From: Halanaerobiaceae bacterium ANBcell28
GTDB lineage: Bacteria > Bacillota > Halanaerobiia > Halanaerobiales > DTU029
Reading direction: 5' to 3'
Assembly (NCBI GenBank): GCA_037623315.1
Contig: JBBJJH010000013.1
Span: 36,761 to 100,760 of the forward strand
DNA length: 64,000 nt
The notes beneath the pieces were generated by a model, which saw only the letters and a list, made by a program, of their open reading frames with translations, ran no database searches and was not told where the DNA came from. Made by a program: the position numbers and the translations under genes. Below are positions 36,758 through 45,454 of the stretch, in pieces. Numbering within the stretch: position 1 is the first letter of the stretch; every line of letters starts with the position of its first letter.

Positions 36758-36919
36758 TTCCTGAGCCATCATTTCTTCTGCTTTATAAATAGCAGCACGT
36801 ACCAATGACCCAGCCTCACGGGTGGTTATATTGCCCCAATCACCATCCTTGACCTTATGAGCGAAACCTAACTCCTCAGCCAATTCATACTTGGTTTTAT
36901 CTGACATTATTTTTGCCAT
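36743..36919 (-). CDS. alpha/beta-type small acid-soluble spore protein
   Basis: 58 residues: MAKIMSDKTKYELAEELG, then KDGDWGNITTREAGSLVR, then AAIYKAEEMM. The ELG...WGNITTREAG...VR pattern is that of clostridial alpha/beta SASPs, which coat and protect spore DNA. A GGAGGTG site lies 11 bases before the ATG; a second in-frame ATG at codon 5 is possible. Monocistronic with its own terminator. Together with the CotF-like genes it shows that this diderm lineage has spore genes. Confidence 0.85.
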   Translation of the reverse strand: MAKIMSDKTKYELAEELGFAHKVKDGDWGNITTREAGSLVRAAIYKAEEMMAQEEKRQ

Positions 36920-37049
36920 TTAGGGCTATACACCTCCATTTAATATTATCCCTTTATTAAACAAGGTATATGCATGATAAAACAAATATTTTAATATAAA
37001 AATAAGTAATTAGTTTTATTATATCCTGATCATTGGAACTTAGGATAGA

Positions 37050-37400
37050 TTATTCAACTACAATTTTCTTAGCCGCTTCCCACTGTCCATGAATATTACA
37101 CAATTCATAAGCCCTTAAAGTACAAGACTCTTCTAATTTTATAGTAAATGTAACTTCAGCCTTTGATTCAGGAGTAAAACTAATTCTGCTTAAGTGATAA
37201 TAATCAGCATATAAATCTAGATATTGAATAAAATGTTCTGCCTCCATTGGATGATCAATTTCTTCACCCATTCTAACCTTTACATCAAAATACTCTCCCT
37301 TTTTCACGGTTTCAGGTGCCTGGATAAAAGGAACATGTTTTTTTTCTAAAGCTGTTTTATTAGCTTCATCCTTTGTAGATTTTATATTATAATATGCCAT
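37050..37400 (-). CDS. superoxide reductase (neelaredoxin type)
   Basis: 116 residues, a one-iron SOR that reduces superoxide to peroxide in the anaerobe's cytoplasm. Iron ligands are readable: KKHVPFI (His), IDHPMEAEHFIQ (two His), and the C-terminal CNIHG (Cys and His). It lacks the N-terminal desulforedoxin domain, so it is class II. The gene directly follows a rubrerythrin gene, a common pairing for oxygen defence. Confidence 0.92.
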   Translation of the reverse strand: MAYYNIKSTKDEANKTALEKKHVPFIQAPETVKKGEYFDVKVRMGEEIDHPMEAEHFIQYLDLYADYYHLSRISFTPESKAEVTFTIKLEESCTLRAYELCNIHGQWEAAKKIVVE

Positions 37401-37426
37401 ATTTATCTCTCCCCACGATTTTATTT

Positions 37427-37984
37427 TTATTTTCTAAATTCTTTAAACTGTTCTTTTGTAGCTCCACAGATTGGACATTTGTCTGGTGTTCCATCTTTTA
37501 CTGTATGACCACAAACTTCACAAACACTTAGATATTCTAATTCATAATCATCTCCTGCATCAACAGCTTGCTTTGCTTCCGAATATAGAGTAGAATGAAT
37601 TTTTTCAGCTTCAACTGCATAATGGAAGGAACGAGCTGCATCAGACTCCTTTTGATCTTTTGCAACCAACAAGTAAGAAGGGTACATTTGCTCTATCTCA
37701 AAATTTTCACCTGCAATGGCACCTTCAAGATTTTCTGAAGTAGAACCTATGCCAAATCCAGCACCAGAAGCTACAAGAAAATCACCTTCTATATTCTTAT
37801 GAGCATGGAAATGATTTCCGGCATGCACTTCTTCAGCATAAGCTATAGCCTTAAATAAAAGCCCCACATTAGGGAAGCCGTCTTTTTCCGCAACTTTCCC
37901 CCAAACTATGTAACGTTGGTAAGCCTGACTTTCACCTCCAAATGCAGAGCGTAAATTTTCAGCAGTAATTTCATTTTTAACCAT
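37427..37984 (-). CDS. rubrerythrin
   Basis: 185 residues. The ferritin-like diiron domain (about 5-140) has FGGESQAYQRY, AYAEEVHAGNHFHAH and the second helix pair with VEAEKIHSTLY; a C-terminal rubredoxin-like domain has CEVCGH and CPICGA. Acts as an NAD(P)H-linked peroxide reductase that consumes the product of the neighbouring superoxide reductase. Transcribed first of the pair from a consensus promoter with a repeat-type operator candidate. Confidence 0.95.
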   Translation of the reverse strand: MVKNEITAENLRSAFGGESQAYQRYIVWGKVAEKDGFPNVGLLFKAIAYAEEVHAGNHFHAHKNIEGDFLVASGAGFGIGSTSENLEGAIAGENFEIEQMYPSYLLVAKDQKESDAARSFHYAVEAEKIHSTLYSEAKQAVDAGDDYELEYLSVCEVCGHTVKDGTPDKCPICGATKEQFKEFRK

Positions 37985-38003
37985 TTACATAACCTCCTTC
38001 ACT

Positions 38004-38034
38004 AATTATTCAATTAGTAATTATTCAATTAGTA
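38004..38034. repeat. tandem 15-bp repeat in the rubrerythrin leader, candidate operator
   Basis: TTATTCAATTAGTAA occurs twice in direct succession, and part of it recurs. Each copy contains an ACTAATT...AATTAGT inverted repeat with the neighbouring copy. It lies between the -10 hexamer and the ribosome site, a classical repressor position. Confidence 0.5.
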
Positions 38035-38050
38035 ATTATTACTATTATTA

Positions 38051-38079
38051 ATTATAACAGCTTTCATTATTATTGTCAA
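38051..38079 (-). promoter_or_regulatory. consensus sigma-A promoter for rubrerythrin-superoxide reductase
   Basis: Minus strand TTGACA (38079-38074), 17-base spacer, TATAAT (38056-38051): both hexamers match consensus exactly. Such a strong promoter probably needs a repressor, for which the 38004 repeat is the candidate site. Confidence 0.85.
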
Positions 38080-38162
38080 ATATAAACATAAAAAAATTAA
38101 ATAGCACTGTATATACTATATATGCTATTATGTAAAATCCCCTACTTATTTTTTTTTATACA

Positions 38163-38192
38163 TAAAAAAACACCCCTGATGGGTGCTGTTTT
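38163..38192 (-). terminator. intrinsic terminator after the Lrp gene
   Basis: Minus strand AGCACCC-ATCAG-GGGTGTT followed by a T run, just beyond the Lrp stop codon. Confidence 0.8.
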
Positions 38193-38217
38193 AATTAAAG
38201 CTAGTGAAGTTTGTCAC

Positions 38218-38667
38218 TTACGGACAAAAACCAATATCGGGACTTTTAAACTTTTTGAGCATAATATTTGTATTTGCTCTTAATACATCTTTTTTTGAAT
38301 ATAACTTTTCTTTTAAAAACCGTTCTAACTCATCATGATTTTTCAAGAGAGCATTAACATATAAGGTAGGAGAACCTGTCATCATAAAGATATTGATAAC
38401 TACATCTTCATTTGATAATTCATTAGCTATTTTGTATAAAGAGTCAGGTTTAACTTCTATATCAAAAAATACAGACAAATTTTTTCCGAGTTTTTCATGG
38501 TCTACTACAATAGTAAATTTTTCTATTACTCCTTTTTCTACAAGATTATTTATACGCTCCCTAATACCAACTCTACTTAGTTCATATTTCCTTCCTAATT
38601 CTGCATAGCTAATGCGGCTATCTTTAGAAAGATCTTTTATTAATTTCATATCCAGTTCGTCTAAAAT
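38218..38667 (-). CDS. Lrp/AsnC-family transcriptional regulator
   Basis: About 149 residues: N-terminal helix-turn-helix (LDMKLIKDLSKDSRISYAEL, then ELSRVGIRERINNL) and a C-terminal RAM-type ligand-binding domain (VFFDIEVKPDSLYKI; NIFMMTGSPTLYVNALL). The start is unusual. The expected family N-terminus (MLDELD...) begins at an ATT at 38667, with GGGAGG exactly eight bases upstream. The only upstream in-frame start, a GTG at 38676, overlaps that SD, and the next ATG (38649) would remove the first part of the HTH domain. The protein probably senses an amino acid; the target is unknown. Confidence 0.82.
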   Translation of the reverse strand: MLDELDMKLIKDLSKDSRISYAELGRKYELSRVGIRERINNLVEKGVIEKFTIVVDHEKLGKNLSVFFDIEVKPDSLYKIANELSNEDVVINIFMMTGSPTLYVNALLKNHDELERFLKEKLYSKKDVLRANTNIMLKKFKSPDIGFCP

Positions 38668-38747
38668 ATGAAACACCTCCCAACACTATTTTGATAATTT
38701 ATTCACAATCCTAAGTATAAATAAATACTTCTCTTAACTTATTAAAA

Positions 38748-39212
38748 TTAAAATTTAGTGTTTTTAAGTAAGATATTTAAAAATTTTTCAAGGTTTTTTT
38801 TATCTTTATTCCCAAACCTAGCTTTTATAGGACTGTCTATATCAAGTACACCAATCAATCTCTTATCGACAATAATTGGTAATACAATCTCAGAACGAGA
38901 CGCCTGATCACAGGCAATATGATCTGGAAATTCACGAACATCTGGAACTAAGTACACTTTTTTATCATATGCTGCCTTACCACATACCCCTCTACCCAAA
39001 GGAATTCTTACACATGCTGGCAAACCCTGAAAAGGTCCTAATATAAGTTCTTTCTCTTGATAAATATAAAAACCAGCCCAATTAATTTGATCCAACTCAC
39101 TATATAATAAAGCAGAAGCATTAGCCATATTAGCAATCATATTATTTTCATTTGCCACTAATGCTTTAAATTTTTTGTTTATAGACTCCCAATTACTATA
39201 ATAATTTAACAT
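38748..39212 (-). CDS. free methionine-(R)-sulfoxide reductase (GAF domain)
   Basis: 154 residues, a stand-alone GAF domain of the fRMsr type. It shows NWAGFYIYQEKELILGPFQG, the catalytic-cysteine segments CVRIPLGRGVCG and HIACDQAS, and the C-terminal GVLDIDSP. Reduces free methionine sulfoxide, consistent with the oxidative-stress genes beside it. Confidence 0.9.
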   Translation of the reverse strand: MLNYYSNWESINKKFKALVANENNMIANMANASALLYSELDQINWAGFYIYQEKELILGPFQGLPACVRIPLGRGVCGKAAYDKKVYLVPDVREFPDHIACDQASRSEIVLPIIVDKRLIGVLDIDSPIKARFGNKDKKNLEKFLNILLKNTKF

Positions 39213-39355
39213 AATTTGCCCCCGTAATCTAAAATCTAAATTAATCCTTATATAAATATTCTAACACAGAAATTTGTTTAATTCAAAAGGTCTTTTAATA
39301 AAAAACGAGAATTATATAATAAATAATATATAATTATTAAAAGGAGGAGAGAAAA

Positions 39356-39649
39356 ATCAACTTAAAAAGTATTAGTGAGAATTTAAGAAACCGTACTGAA
39401 GAAATAGTTTTAGAAACTATTGAAGAACTACTACTTAAAGATGAATTTAATGATTTTTGTACCTGCCAGCTTTGCTTAGTAGATATAGCCACATATGCTC
39501 TTAATAGATTACCAGCAAGATATACAGCTAGCCGCGAAGGAGAAGTACAAACAAAGATTAAAGAATTCGAGAGTCAATTAAAGGTTGATACCATTTCTAT
39601 TGTAACTAAAGCTATAAAAACTGTTTCTGTAAAACCAAGACATATATAA
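39356..39649 (+). CDS. ComFB-family (c-di-GMP receptor type) protein with apparent AUC start
   Basis: 97 residues if translation begins at the ATC at 39356. Reading INLKSISENLRNRTEE, then DFCTCQLCLVDIATYALN, then RLPARYTASREGEV, it matches the late-competence ComFB family, with its CxCxxC cysteines and LNRLPARY motif. Cyanobacterial ComFB proteins (CdgR) are described as c-di-GMP receptors. AGGAGG (39342-39347) lies eight bases before the ATC, ideal spacing, and the frame contains no ATG, GTG or TTG anywhere. So either AUC is a true non-canonical start or one base differs from ATG here. Plus strand, between convergent neighbours. Confidence 0.8.
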   Translation: MNLKSISENLRNRTEEIVLETIEELLLKDEFNDFCTCQLCLVDIATYALNRLPARYTASREGEVQTKIKEFESQLKVDTISIVTKAIKTVSVKPRHI

Positions 39650-39687
39650 TATATCTTTAGAGTTTTTTAAATTATAAAATTTTAACA

Positions 39688-39719
39688 GCAAGAAACCATC
39701 CAAATGGATGGTTTCTTGC
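39688..39719. terminator. 13-bp perfect hairpin between comFB and phoU
   Basis: GCAAGAAACCATC and GATGGTTTCTTGC arms with a 6-base loop. There is no clear T tract on either side, so its use as a terminator for both convergent genes is likely but not certain. Confidence 0.6.
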
Positions 39720-39784
39720 ATAAATATTTAATAAGTAATCTTAAATTTTTAGAGAGTTAAAATATAAAACTTCATGAGGGTTTC

Positions 39785-40441
39785 TTAATACTTAACACGC
39801 TTACCAGTTGCAGTAAAAATAGTTTCTTCTCCAATATTAGTAGCATGGTCTCCTATTCTTTCTAAAGATTTTGCTACATTTAAAAAACTAACAACCTGAC
39901 TAATATTAGAGGTTGTTTCTCCAGTTTTTCCTATTAATTTTATACCGCTTTGATAAATTTGATCAAAAATATTGTCAGCTTCTTCATCTTTTCTACACAC
40001 AGCCTCGGCTAAATCAACATTTTTTTCTACAAAAGCCTCAAGGACAGTATCAAGCATATCTGAAACTAAATTTGCTAACTCAGGGATCATTACAAGTGGT
40101 TCTAAATACTCTTCATTTTTTAAATCTAAAACAGTATCAGCAATATCAGTAGCCAGGTCACCGATTCTTTCCAGGTCAGATGCTATCTTTATAGTAGCAA
40201 TATTATTCCAAACATCACTTTTTAAAGGCTGATCCATAGATAATAAACGAGCCGCTTTTTCTTCAATAGTAATTAAATAATTATCAAGTACATCATCCTT
40301 ATTAATTACTTCTTTGGCAAGACGATCGTCTTTATTGTTCAACGCTTTAATAGAATTCTGCAGCATTTCCTCAGCTACCTCACTCATATCACTTAAATCA
40401 TCTAATAATTGTTCCCATCTAACATCATATTTTTGTTCCAT
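39785..40441 (-). CDS. phoU: PhoU-family phosphate signalling protein
   Basis: 218 residues, two PhoU repeats of three helices each. The metal-binding E(K)xxxDxxxD-type motifs appear as ASDLERIGDLATDIAD (near 90) and AKSLERIGDHATNIGEE (near 190). PhoU represses phosphate uptake through PstB and PhoR. No pst or phoR genes are adjacent, so it stands apart from the usual operon. Confidence 0.93.
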   Translation of the reverse strand: MEQKYDVRWEQLLDDLSDMSEVAEEMLQNSIKALNNKDDRLAKEVINKDDVLDNYLITIEEKAARLLSMDQPLKSDVWNNIATIKIASDLERIGDLATDIADTVLDLKNEEYLEPLVMIPELANLVSDMLDTVLEAFVEKNVDLAEAVCRKDEEADNIFDQIYQSGIKLIGKTGETTSNISQVVSFLNVAKSLERIGDHATNIGEETIFTATGKRVKY

Positions 40442-40577
40442 TGGCCCTCTTCACTCCCTCTCTATTTTTTCCCTAATAGTTTTAATATTCTTTATAAGAT
40501 CTAAAAATCCTTCCTATAAAGAATCATATTCTAACATTTTAATCTAATTTTAATTTAAAACTACTACTTTAAATATA

Positions 40578-42242
40578 CTAATACTTGTATATATTATATT
40601 CATCTATATCGTACATTTTTTTATAATAATCTTTTAACATTCTCTGCGCTGAAAATTTATCATATGTAGATTCTATACTATTTTGCATCATCTCAAGCCA
40701 TTTTTCTCTACTTTGATAGTAAGAAGGTACTATCTCTTCTAATAGAATATTATAGAGTGATTTCAAATCATTTAAATCCTGCTTCTTGACTTTTTCCTTC
40801 TCTTTACCTTCAAAGTCAGCTGCCTCTTTACCATTCCCCAACTGCCAACCGTTTTTCCCTTCCTGATAAGCTTCCGGCCACCAACCATCTAAAGTACTAA
40901 AATTCAAGACACCATTCATAGCAGCTTTGATACCAGATGTACCACAAGCTTCTTTAGGCCTTCTTGGATTATTCAGCCAAAGATCGCAGCCTTTAACCAA
41001 ATAAGAACCTATTTCCATACTATAATCTTCTAGAAAAACCACGCTTTTAGGATATTTTTTTGCCATAGCATATTGTTTTGCCACAATCTTTTTTCCTACA
41101 TCATCGAGGGGATGGGCCTTTCCAGAAAAAATAATTTGAATTCGAGAATCTTTCAAATACGCTTCTATTTTTTCAAGTTCAGAAAAGATAAAAGTACCTC
41201 TTTTATAAGGCGCTGCTCTTCTAGAAAATCCAATCAGTAATAGGTCTTTCTTTAACTGCTGACCTGTTTTTTCTTTAACATAGTTTATTAACTCTTCCTT
41301 GTTTTCCATATGAACAGTCCATAATTTATCTTTATCTTGATAGCAATCAATAATTTTTGAAGACACCCAGCTAGGTCGATGTACACCATTAGTAATTGGA
41401 ATAATCTCAGAACTATTATCAACATCTTCCCACATTTTATTGGCTGTTTTACTATGTAATTCACTCACTCCATTACTTATATATGATAAGCGTAATCCTG
41501 CTACAGTCATATTAAATGGAACACCACCGATAGCAGCCATCTGTTCCAAAGATAAATTTTGATATGCCCCCATATATTCCAGTAATTTATGAGGGTGCTC
41601 TTCATTACCCTGAATTATAGGTGTATGTGTCGTAAAAACAATTTCTTCTCTAGTTTCTTCCCAGGCTTCCTCAAAATCCATACCTTCTTCTTCCATCTTT
41701 TCTCTAATCAATTCTATTCCTGCAAAAACAGCATGACCTTCATTAAAATGATATACATCTGGCTCAAAATCCAACTCTCTTAAGGCACGAACACCAGCTA
41801 TTCCCAGGACCATTTCCTGAGCTATTCTTTCTTCTCCAAACCAGCCATAAAGCTGACCGCTAATCCACTGATCATTATTTTCCGGGAGATCTGTATCTAG
41901 AAGAATCAAAGGATTATTGTCAAAATTATTTACCTGCCAAACCTTACAATAAACATCTCTTCCCCGAATTTTAACTTTCACTTTGACCTTAGTATCCTCT
42001 AAAAAATCATACTTATAATTTGGGTAAGAATCATAAACCTTGCCATTACTGTCTATTAATTGTTGAGTGTATCCCTGTTTCCACAAAATACCAACACCAA
42101 GTACTGGAAGTTCCATATCTTTAGCTGCTTTTAAATAGTCTCCAGCCAATATCCCTAATCCTCCAGCATAAATCTTAAAATCACTATGCAAACCATATTC
42201 CATACAGAAGTATGCTACATTAGACTTTTCTTTGACAGTCAA
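40578..42242 (-). CDS. short-form alpha-glucan phosphorylase (GT35)
   Basis: About 554 residues, the short glycogen/maltodextrin phosphorylase type found in thermophiles and anaerobes, which releases glucose-1-P. It shows VAYFCMEYGLHSDFKIYAGGLGILAGDYLKAA (here in overlapping parts), FNEGHAVFAG, FTTHTPIIQGNE, the FSRRAAPYKRG arginine segment, and ACGTSGIKAAMNGVLNFSTLDG with the PLP/phosphate region. The start is taken as a TTG at 42242 with AAGGAGAG just upstream; a farther ATG lacks an SD. No branching or synthase genes are near. Confidence 0.9.
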   Translation of the reverse strand: MTVKEKSNVAYFCMEYGLHSDFKIYAGGLGILAGDYLKAAKDMELPVLGVGILWKQGYTQQLIDSNGKVYDSYPNYKYDFLEDTKVKVKVKIRGRDVYCKVWQVNNFDNNPLILLDTDLPENNDQWISGQLYGWFGEERIAQEMVLGIAGVRALRELDFEPDVYHFNEGHAVFAGIELIREKMEEEGMDFEEAWEETREEIVFTTHTPIIQGNEEHPHKLLEYMGAYQNLSLEQMAAIGGVPFNMTVAGLRLSYISNGVSELHSKTANKMWEDVDNSSEIIPITNGVHRPSWVSSKIIDCYQDKDKLWTVHMENKEELINYVKEKTGQQLKKDLLLIGFSRRAAPYKRGTFIFSELEKIEAYLKDSRIQIIFSGKAHPLDDVGKKIVAKQYAMAKKYPKSVVFLEDYSMEIGSYLVKGCDLWLNNPRRPKEACGTSGIKAAMNGVLNFSTLDGWWPEAYQEGKNGWQLGNGKEAADFEGKEKEKVKKQDLNDLKSLYNILLEEIVPSYYQSREKWLEMMQNSIESTYDKFSAQRMLKDYYKKMYDIDEYNIYKY

Positions 42243-42349
42243 ATTATCTCTCCTTTCTGAATATCTATATATATTCATTATATTCTTACCCTATAAATTA
42301 AATACAATACAAAAAATTATTTATTTTTCAAGTTAATTTATAAAACATT

Positions 42350-42769
42350 TTAAAACTGAAGAAGATTTAAACCTATTTCTTCACTAAATTTTCGATCAAG
42401 TTCTCCTTCTATTTCCTCTACAATAAACTCCCCTGTAGCACTAATAAAGGCTTGACTCAAATGCCCACCTTTTGTATTATAACTACTATCAGCAAGATTA
42501 GCATGAAGGTGTAGATATACTTCACCATCCATCTTAGAAATATTACCACTAAGTGATGTAATCTCATGATCACCACTTAATTCAAGTGAATGATACTCTT
42601 TTGTTTTTGTTTCAAAAAGACCAATACTGGCTTTATTAACTGCACCAATACCTGAAACCCTACCTAGGCTAATCTGATTCTCTTCACAAAATTTCTTTAA
42701 AGTACTTATTATTTCTTCACCCTTGTCCATTCTGATTACATATTTGTTAGCAAATTTTTTATATTCCAT
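42350..42769 (-). CDS. PPC/DUF296-domain protein
   Basis: 139 residues, a single plants-and-prokaryotes conserved (PPC, DUF296) domain: GRVSGIGAVNKASIGLF, HEITSLSGNIS, and HLHANLADSSYNTKGGHL, in which the histidines match the putative metal site. Found in many bacteria as a trimeric protein of unclear role; in plants fused to AT-hooks. It begins 6 bases after the MFS transporter stop, so the two are co-transcribed. Confidence 0.88.
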   Translation of the reverse strand: MEYKKFANKYVIRMDKGEEIISTLKKFCEENQISLGRVSGIGAVNKASIGLFETKTKEYHSLELSGDHEITSLSGNISKMDGEVYLHLHANLADSSYNTKGGHLSQAFISATGEFIVEEIEGELDRKFSEEIGLNLLQF

Positions 42770-42775
42770 TTTCTA

Positions 42776-43957
42776 TCATCCTTTCATTGTAGTGCTTACT
42801 TCTATTGAATTCTCTCTAATGTATACTTGTGCTAAAAGAGCTGCTGTAATACCTAAAACAGCTATGACCCAAAAACCTGTCCTTAATCCGAACAAATCGC
42901 TCAAAAATCCAAGTAACACAGGTCCAGTAAACATTCCTAAGCCATATATCGCTTGAAAAAATCCCATTGCAGTTCCCCGCTTACTTGACTCTACCCCTTT
43001 AATACTCAGACCCATCAAAAGAGGAAATACCAGACCCTGCCCAAAGCCATTTAAGATCTGGGCTAAATATAATGACGAAACTTGATTAACAGTTGGAACT
43101 AAAATACAGGAAAATGATATTAAGAGAAAGCCTATAATAATAGTTTTTTTCTCTCCAAACTTTCGTCTAAAATAGGTTCCACCTAGTAATGCAGAAAAAA
43201 TCCCTGGTATAGTTGTAAGAGTTGTTAATAATCCTAATTGAAATTCACTTGCTCCAAGTCTCCTTGCTAGCAATGGCACAAAGCCAAAGGTACTTGCATA
43301 AGTAATTAGCATTGATAAAATACCTAGAAATGAAACTATTAAAAATCTTTGATTACTGATCACCTGCAATAGTTCTCTAACATTAACAGGCTTATGCTCT
43401 ACATCATTACTCTCTTTCACTCTTAAACTTAATGTAAGACCTATAATTCCTCCAAGGGCAGCTAAAATAAATGGTGATTGCTGACCAAAACGTTGCGCAA
43501 TAATTCCTGCCGTAAACATAGCTAAAACCTGACCTGTTTTAACACCTGAATCCATAATAGCAACTGACTTAGCAGTTTCTTCCTGGGAAAAATAAGAGGA
43601 GAAAAGCACTATAAAAGTTACCCAGGTAGCAGCCGAAGCTCCTGCTAAAGAACGAAATAAAAGGATTAAATAAGGACTTTCAGAAAAATACATTCCTGTA
43701 CTACTAATAATGCTCAAGCTTATACCTGTTACCACGAATATTTTTCTCTTGTTTAGCCTATCTGAAAATATCCCTAAGGGAATTCTGATAAGCATTTGTG
43801 TAAAACCATATGAACCCACTATCAAACCTATTAACCTATGCGAAGCTCCCAATGACTCTATATATGGTGCAAAAGTTGGTATATAGCCATACATGGAGAA
43901 CCAATAAAAACTTGTTACAAAGAATAATAACTTTATGCTTCTTTTAGTATTTGTCAT
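42776..43957 (-). CDS. MFS transporter
   Basis: 393 residues with twelve predicted transmembrane helices and the loop-2 motif GIFSDRLNKRKIF. The halves are separated by a cytoplasmic loop (KESNDVEHKPVNVRE). No substrate-specific signature was recognised; the family includes drug and sugar exporters. Co-transcribed with the PPC-domain gene. Confidence 0.85.
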   Translation of the reverse strand: MTNTKRSIKLLFFVTSFYWFSMYGYIPTFAPYIESLGASHRLIGLIVGSYGFTQMLIRIPLGIFSDRLNKRKIFVVTGISLSIISSTGMYFSESPYLILLFRSLAGASAATWVTFIVLFSSYFSQEETAKSVAIMDSGVKTGQVLAMFTAGIIAQRFGQQSPFILAALGGIIGLTLSLRVKESNDVEHKPVNVRELLQVISNQRFLIVSFLGILSMLITYASTFGFVPLLARRLGASEFQLGLLTTLTTIPGIFSALLGGTYFRRKFGEKKTIIIGFLLISFSCILVPTVNQVSSLYLAQILNGFGQGLVFPLLMGLSIKGVESSKRGTAMGFFQAIYGLGMFTGPVLLGFLSDLFGLRTGFWVIAVLGITAALLAQVYIRENSIEVSTTMKG

Positions 43958-44063
43958 TTGATAACCTCTTTTACTGTGTTTATTGTTTTCTTTTTTTATG
44001 TTTTTTCTCTCTTCTATTGTATTATATAGCTTATTATAATTCCACTATTACTTATTATCAAAT

Positions 44064-45179
44064 TTAATAGATATCTCCATCACCTAATTTATAATTTATA
44101 ATCCTTAGTTTCTTTTCAATATCTAAATTATACAAACATGGTTTAAAGAATTTTTTCTCATCTAAAAGGGCAAAAGCATTTATTTTAATCTTTCTATACT
44201 CAGCCTTTGCTAATTCAACATCTCCAAGCCAAAATCTCAAACGATCTCTTAAGGCAAACTCTGCCGGATTACGAGCTTTACCATCGCGCATTTGTCTATC
44301 ATAATATCCCTCTAATTTAAATACCTCTTTCAAATTTTCTCCATAGTTCTCTGAAACTGAGCATTTATTGCATTGGCGACAGATATAATCTCCTAGCTCA
44401 ATAGCATTTTTATACAAGTCTTCTTTTTCTTCTTCATTTAAGACCTGATATTTATTAGCTAAATCCAAATCTTTTTGTAGTATTTCCATAGTATTCATAC
44501 CGGTAACAACCATATCTACTGGTAAAGAAAACACATATTGAAAGGCTGTGTCAACAGATTGCCACAAGAAACCATCAGCTAAAGGTTTCATACATATAGC
44601 ACCTATATTTTTTTCATTTACTAAAGATAAAAGCTCATTTTCCAATTTAGGATAATTAAATTTATCAAAATAATTAAAATGTGTCATCATCACATCAAAA
44701 TTATCAGTTTTTAATGCCTCTATTAATGTATCAGGTTGCCCATGTGAAGTAATACCTATATACCTAACCTTGCCCTCTTTCTTAGCTTCTAGAGCAGCCT
44801 GTAAAGCACCATTAGAAGAAAGAATCTTTTCTAAATCTTCTTCCTGTTTAACACAGTGCATAAATATTATATCAAGGTAATCGGTCTGCAAATTTTCTAA
44901 ACTTCGATTTATATCAGCCATAGCTCCTTCTGCATCTCGCTTATCAGTCTTGCTGGCTAGAACAATATTCTCACGATACTTATCAATAAAAGGGCCTATT
45001 TTTCTTTCAGATTCACCATTACCATAGGCGGCAGCAGTTTCTATATAATTACCACCATTTTTATAATAATAAGTTAATAAGCTATAAGCCTTTTCTGCAG
45101 GAATTTCCAGAAGATGAAACCCTCCAAAGCCCAATAAACTTACTTCTAATCCTGTTTTTCCTAAAATCCTTTTTTTCAT
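44064..45179 (-). CDS. aldo/keto reductase with C-terminal cysteine motif
   Basis: 371 residues. AKR barrel (about 1-260) with the catalytic tetrad region GGNYIETAAAYGNGESE (Asp replaced by Glu in the usual NFxDTA), KTDKRD, FMHCVKQEED. The C-terminal extension has CRQCNKCSVSENYG, three cysteines of a ferredoxin-like site but no clear CxxxCP fourth ligand, so cluster binding is uncertain. Monocistronic; substrate unknown. Confidence 0.85.
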   Translation of the reverse strand: MKKRILGKTGLEVSLLGFGGFHLLEIPAEKAYSLLTYYYKNGGNYIETAAAYGNGESERKIGPFIDKYRENIVLASKTDKRDAEGAMADINRSLENLQTDYLDIIFMHCVKQEEDLEKILSSNGALQAALEAKKEGKVRYIGITSHGQPDTLIEALKTDNFDVMMTHFNYFDKFNYPKLENELLSLVNEKNIGAICMKPLADGFLWQSVDTAFQYVFSLPVDMVVTGMNTMEILQKDLDLANKYQVLNEEEKEDLYKNAIELGDYICRQCNKCSVSENYGENLKEVFKLEGYYDRQMRDGKARNPAEFALRDRLRFWLGDVELAKAEYRKIKINAFALLDEKKFFKPCLYNLDIEKKLRIINYKLGDGDIY

Positions 45180-45351
45180 TTTACCACTCCGTATAATATA
45201 TTTTAATATAGTGAGTTCTTAGTTTATCGAAAGAAATGAAAATAATGCAATTATAAATTTACATTTTTTGAAAAGTATCTATAAAAATCTAAGACACCCT
45301 ATTATTAATTTTCGACTAAAATATCTTAAGTCCTTTTATCTATTAAATAGA

Positions 45352-45388
45352 AAAAGGTATCTTGATCATATCAATCAAGATACCTTTT
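45352..45388. terminator. intrinsic terminator after xylA
   Basis: A 15-bp perfect stem, AAAAGGTATCTTGAT with ATCAAGATACCTTTT, with flanking A and T runs, closing the xyl operon. Confidence 0.85.
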
Positions 45389-45454
45389 ATTATATATTCA
45401 TAATGGGGTTTTCTTAGAAAACAATTTCGTTACCGTTTACCGATCAAAATTAAA

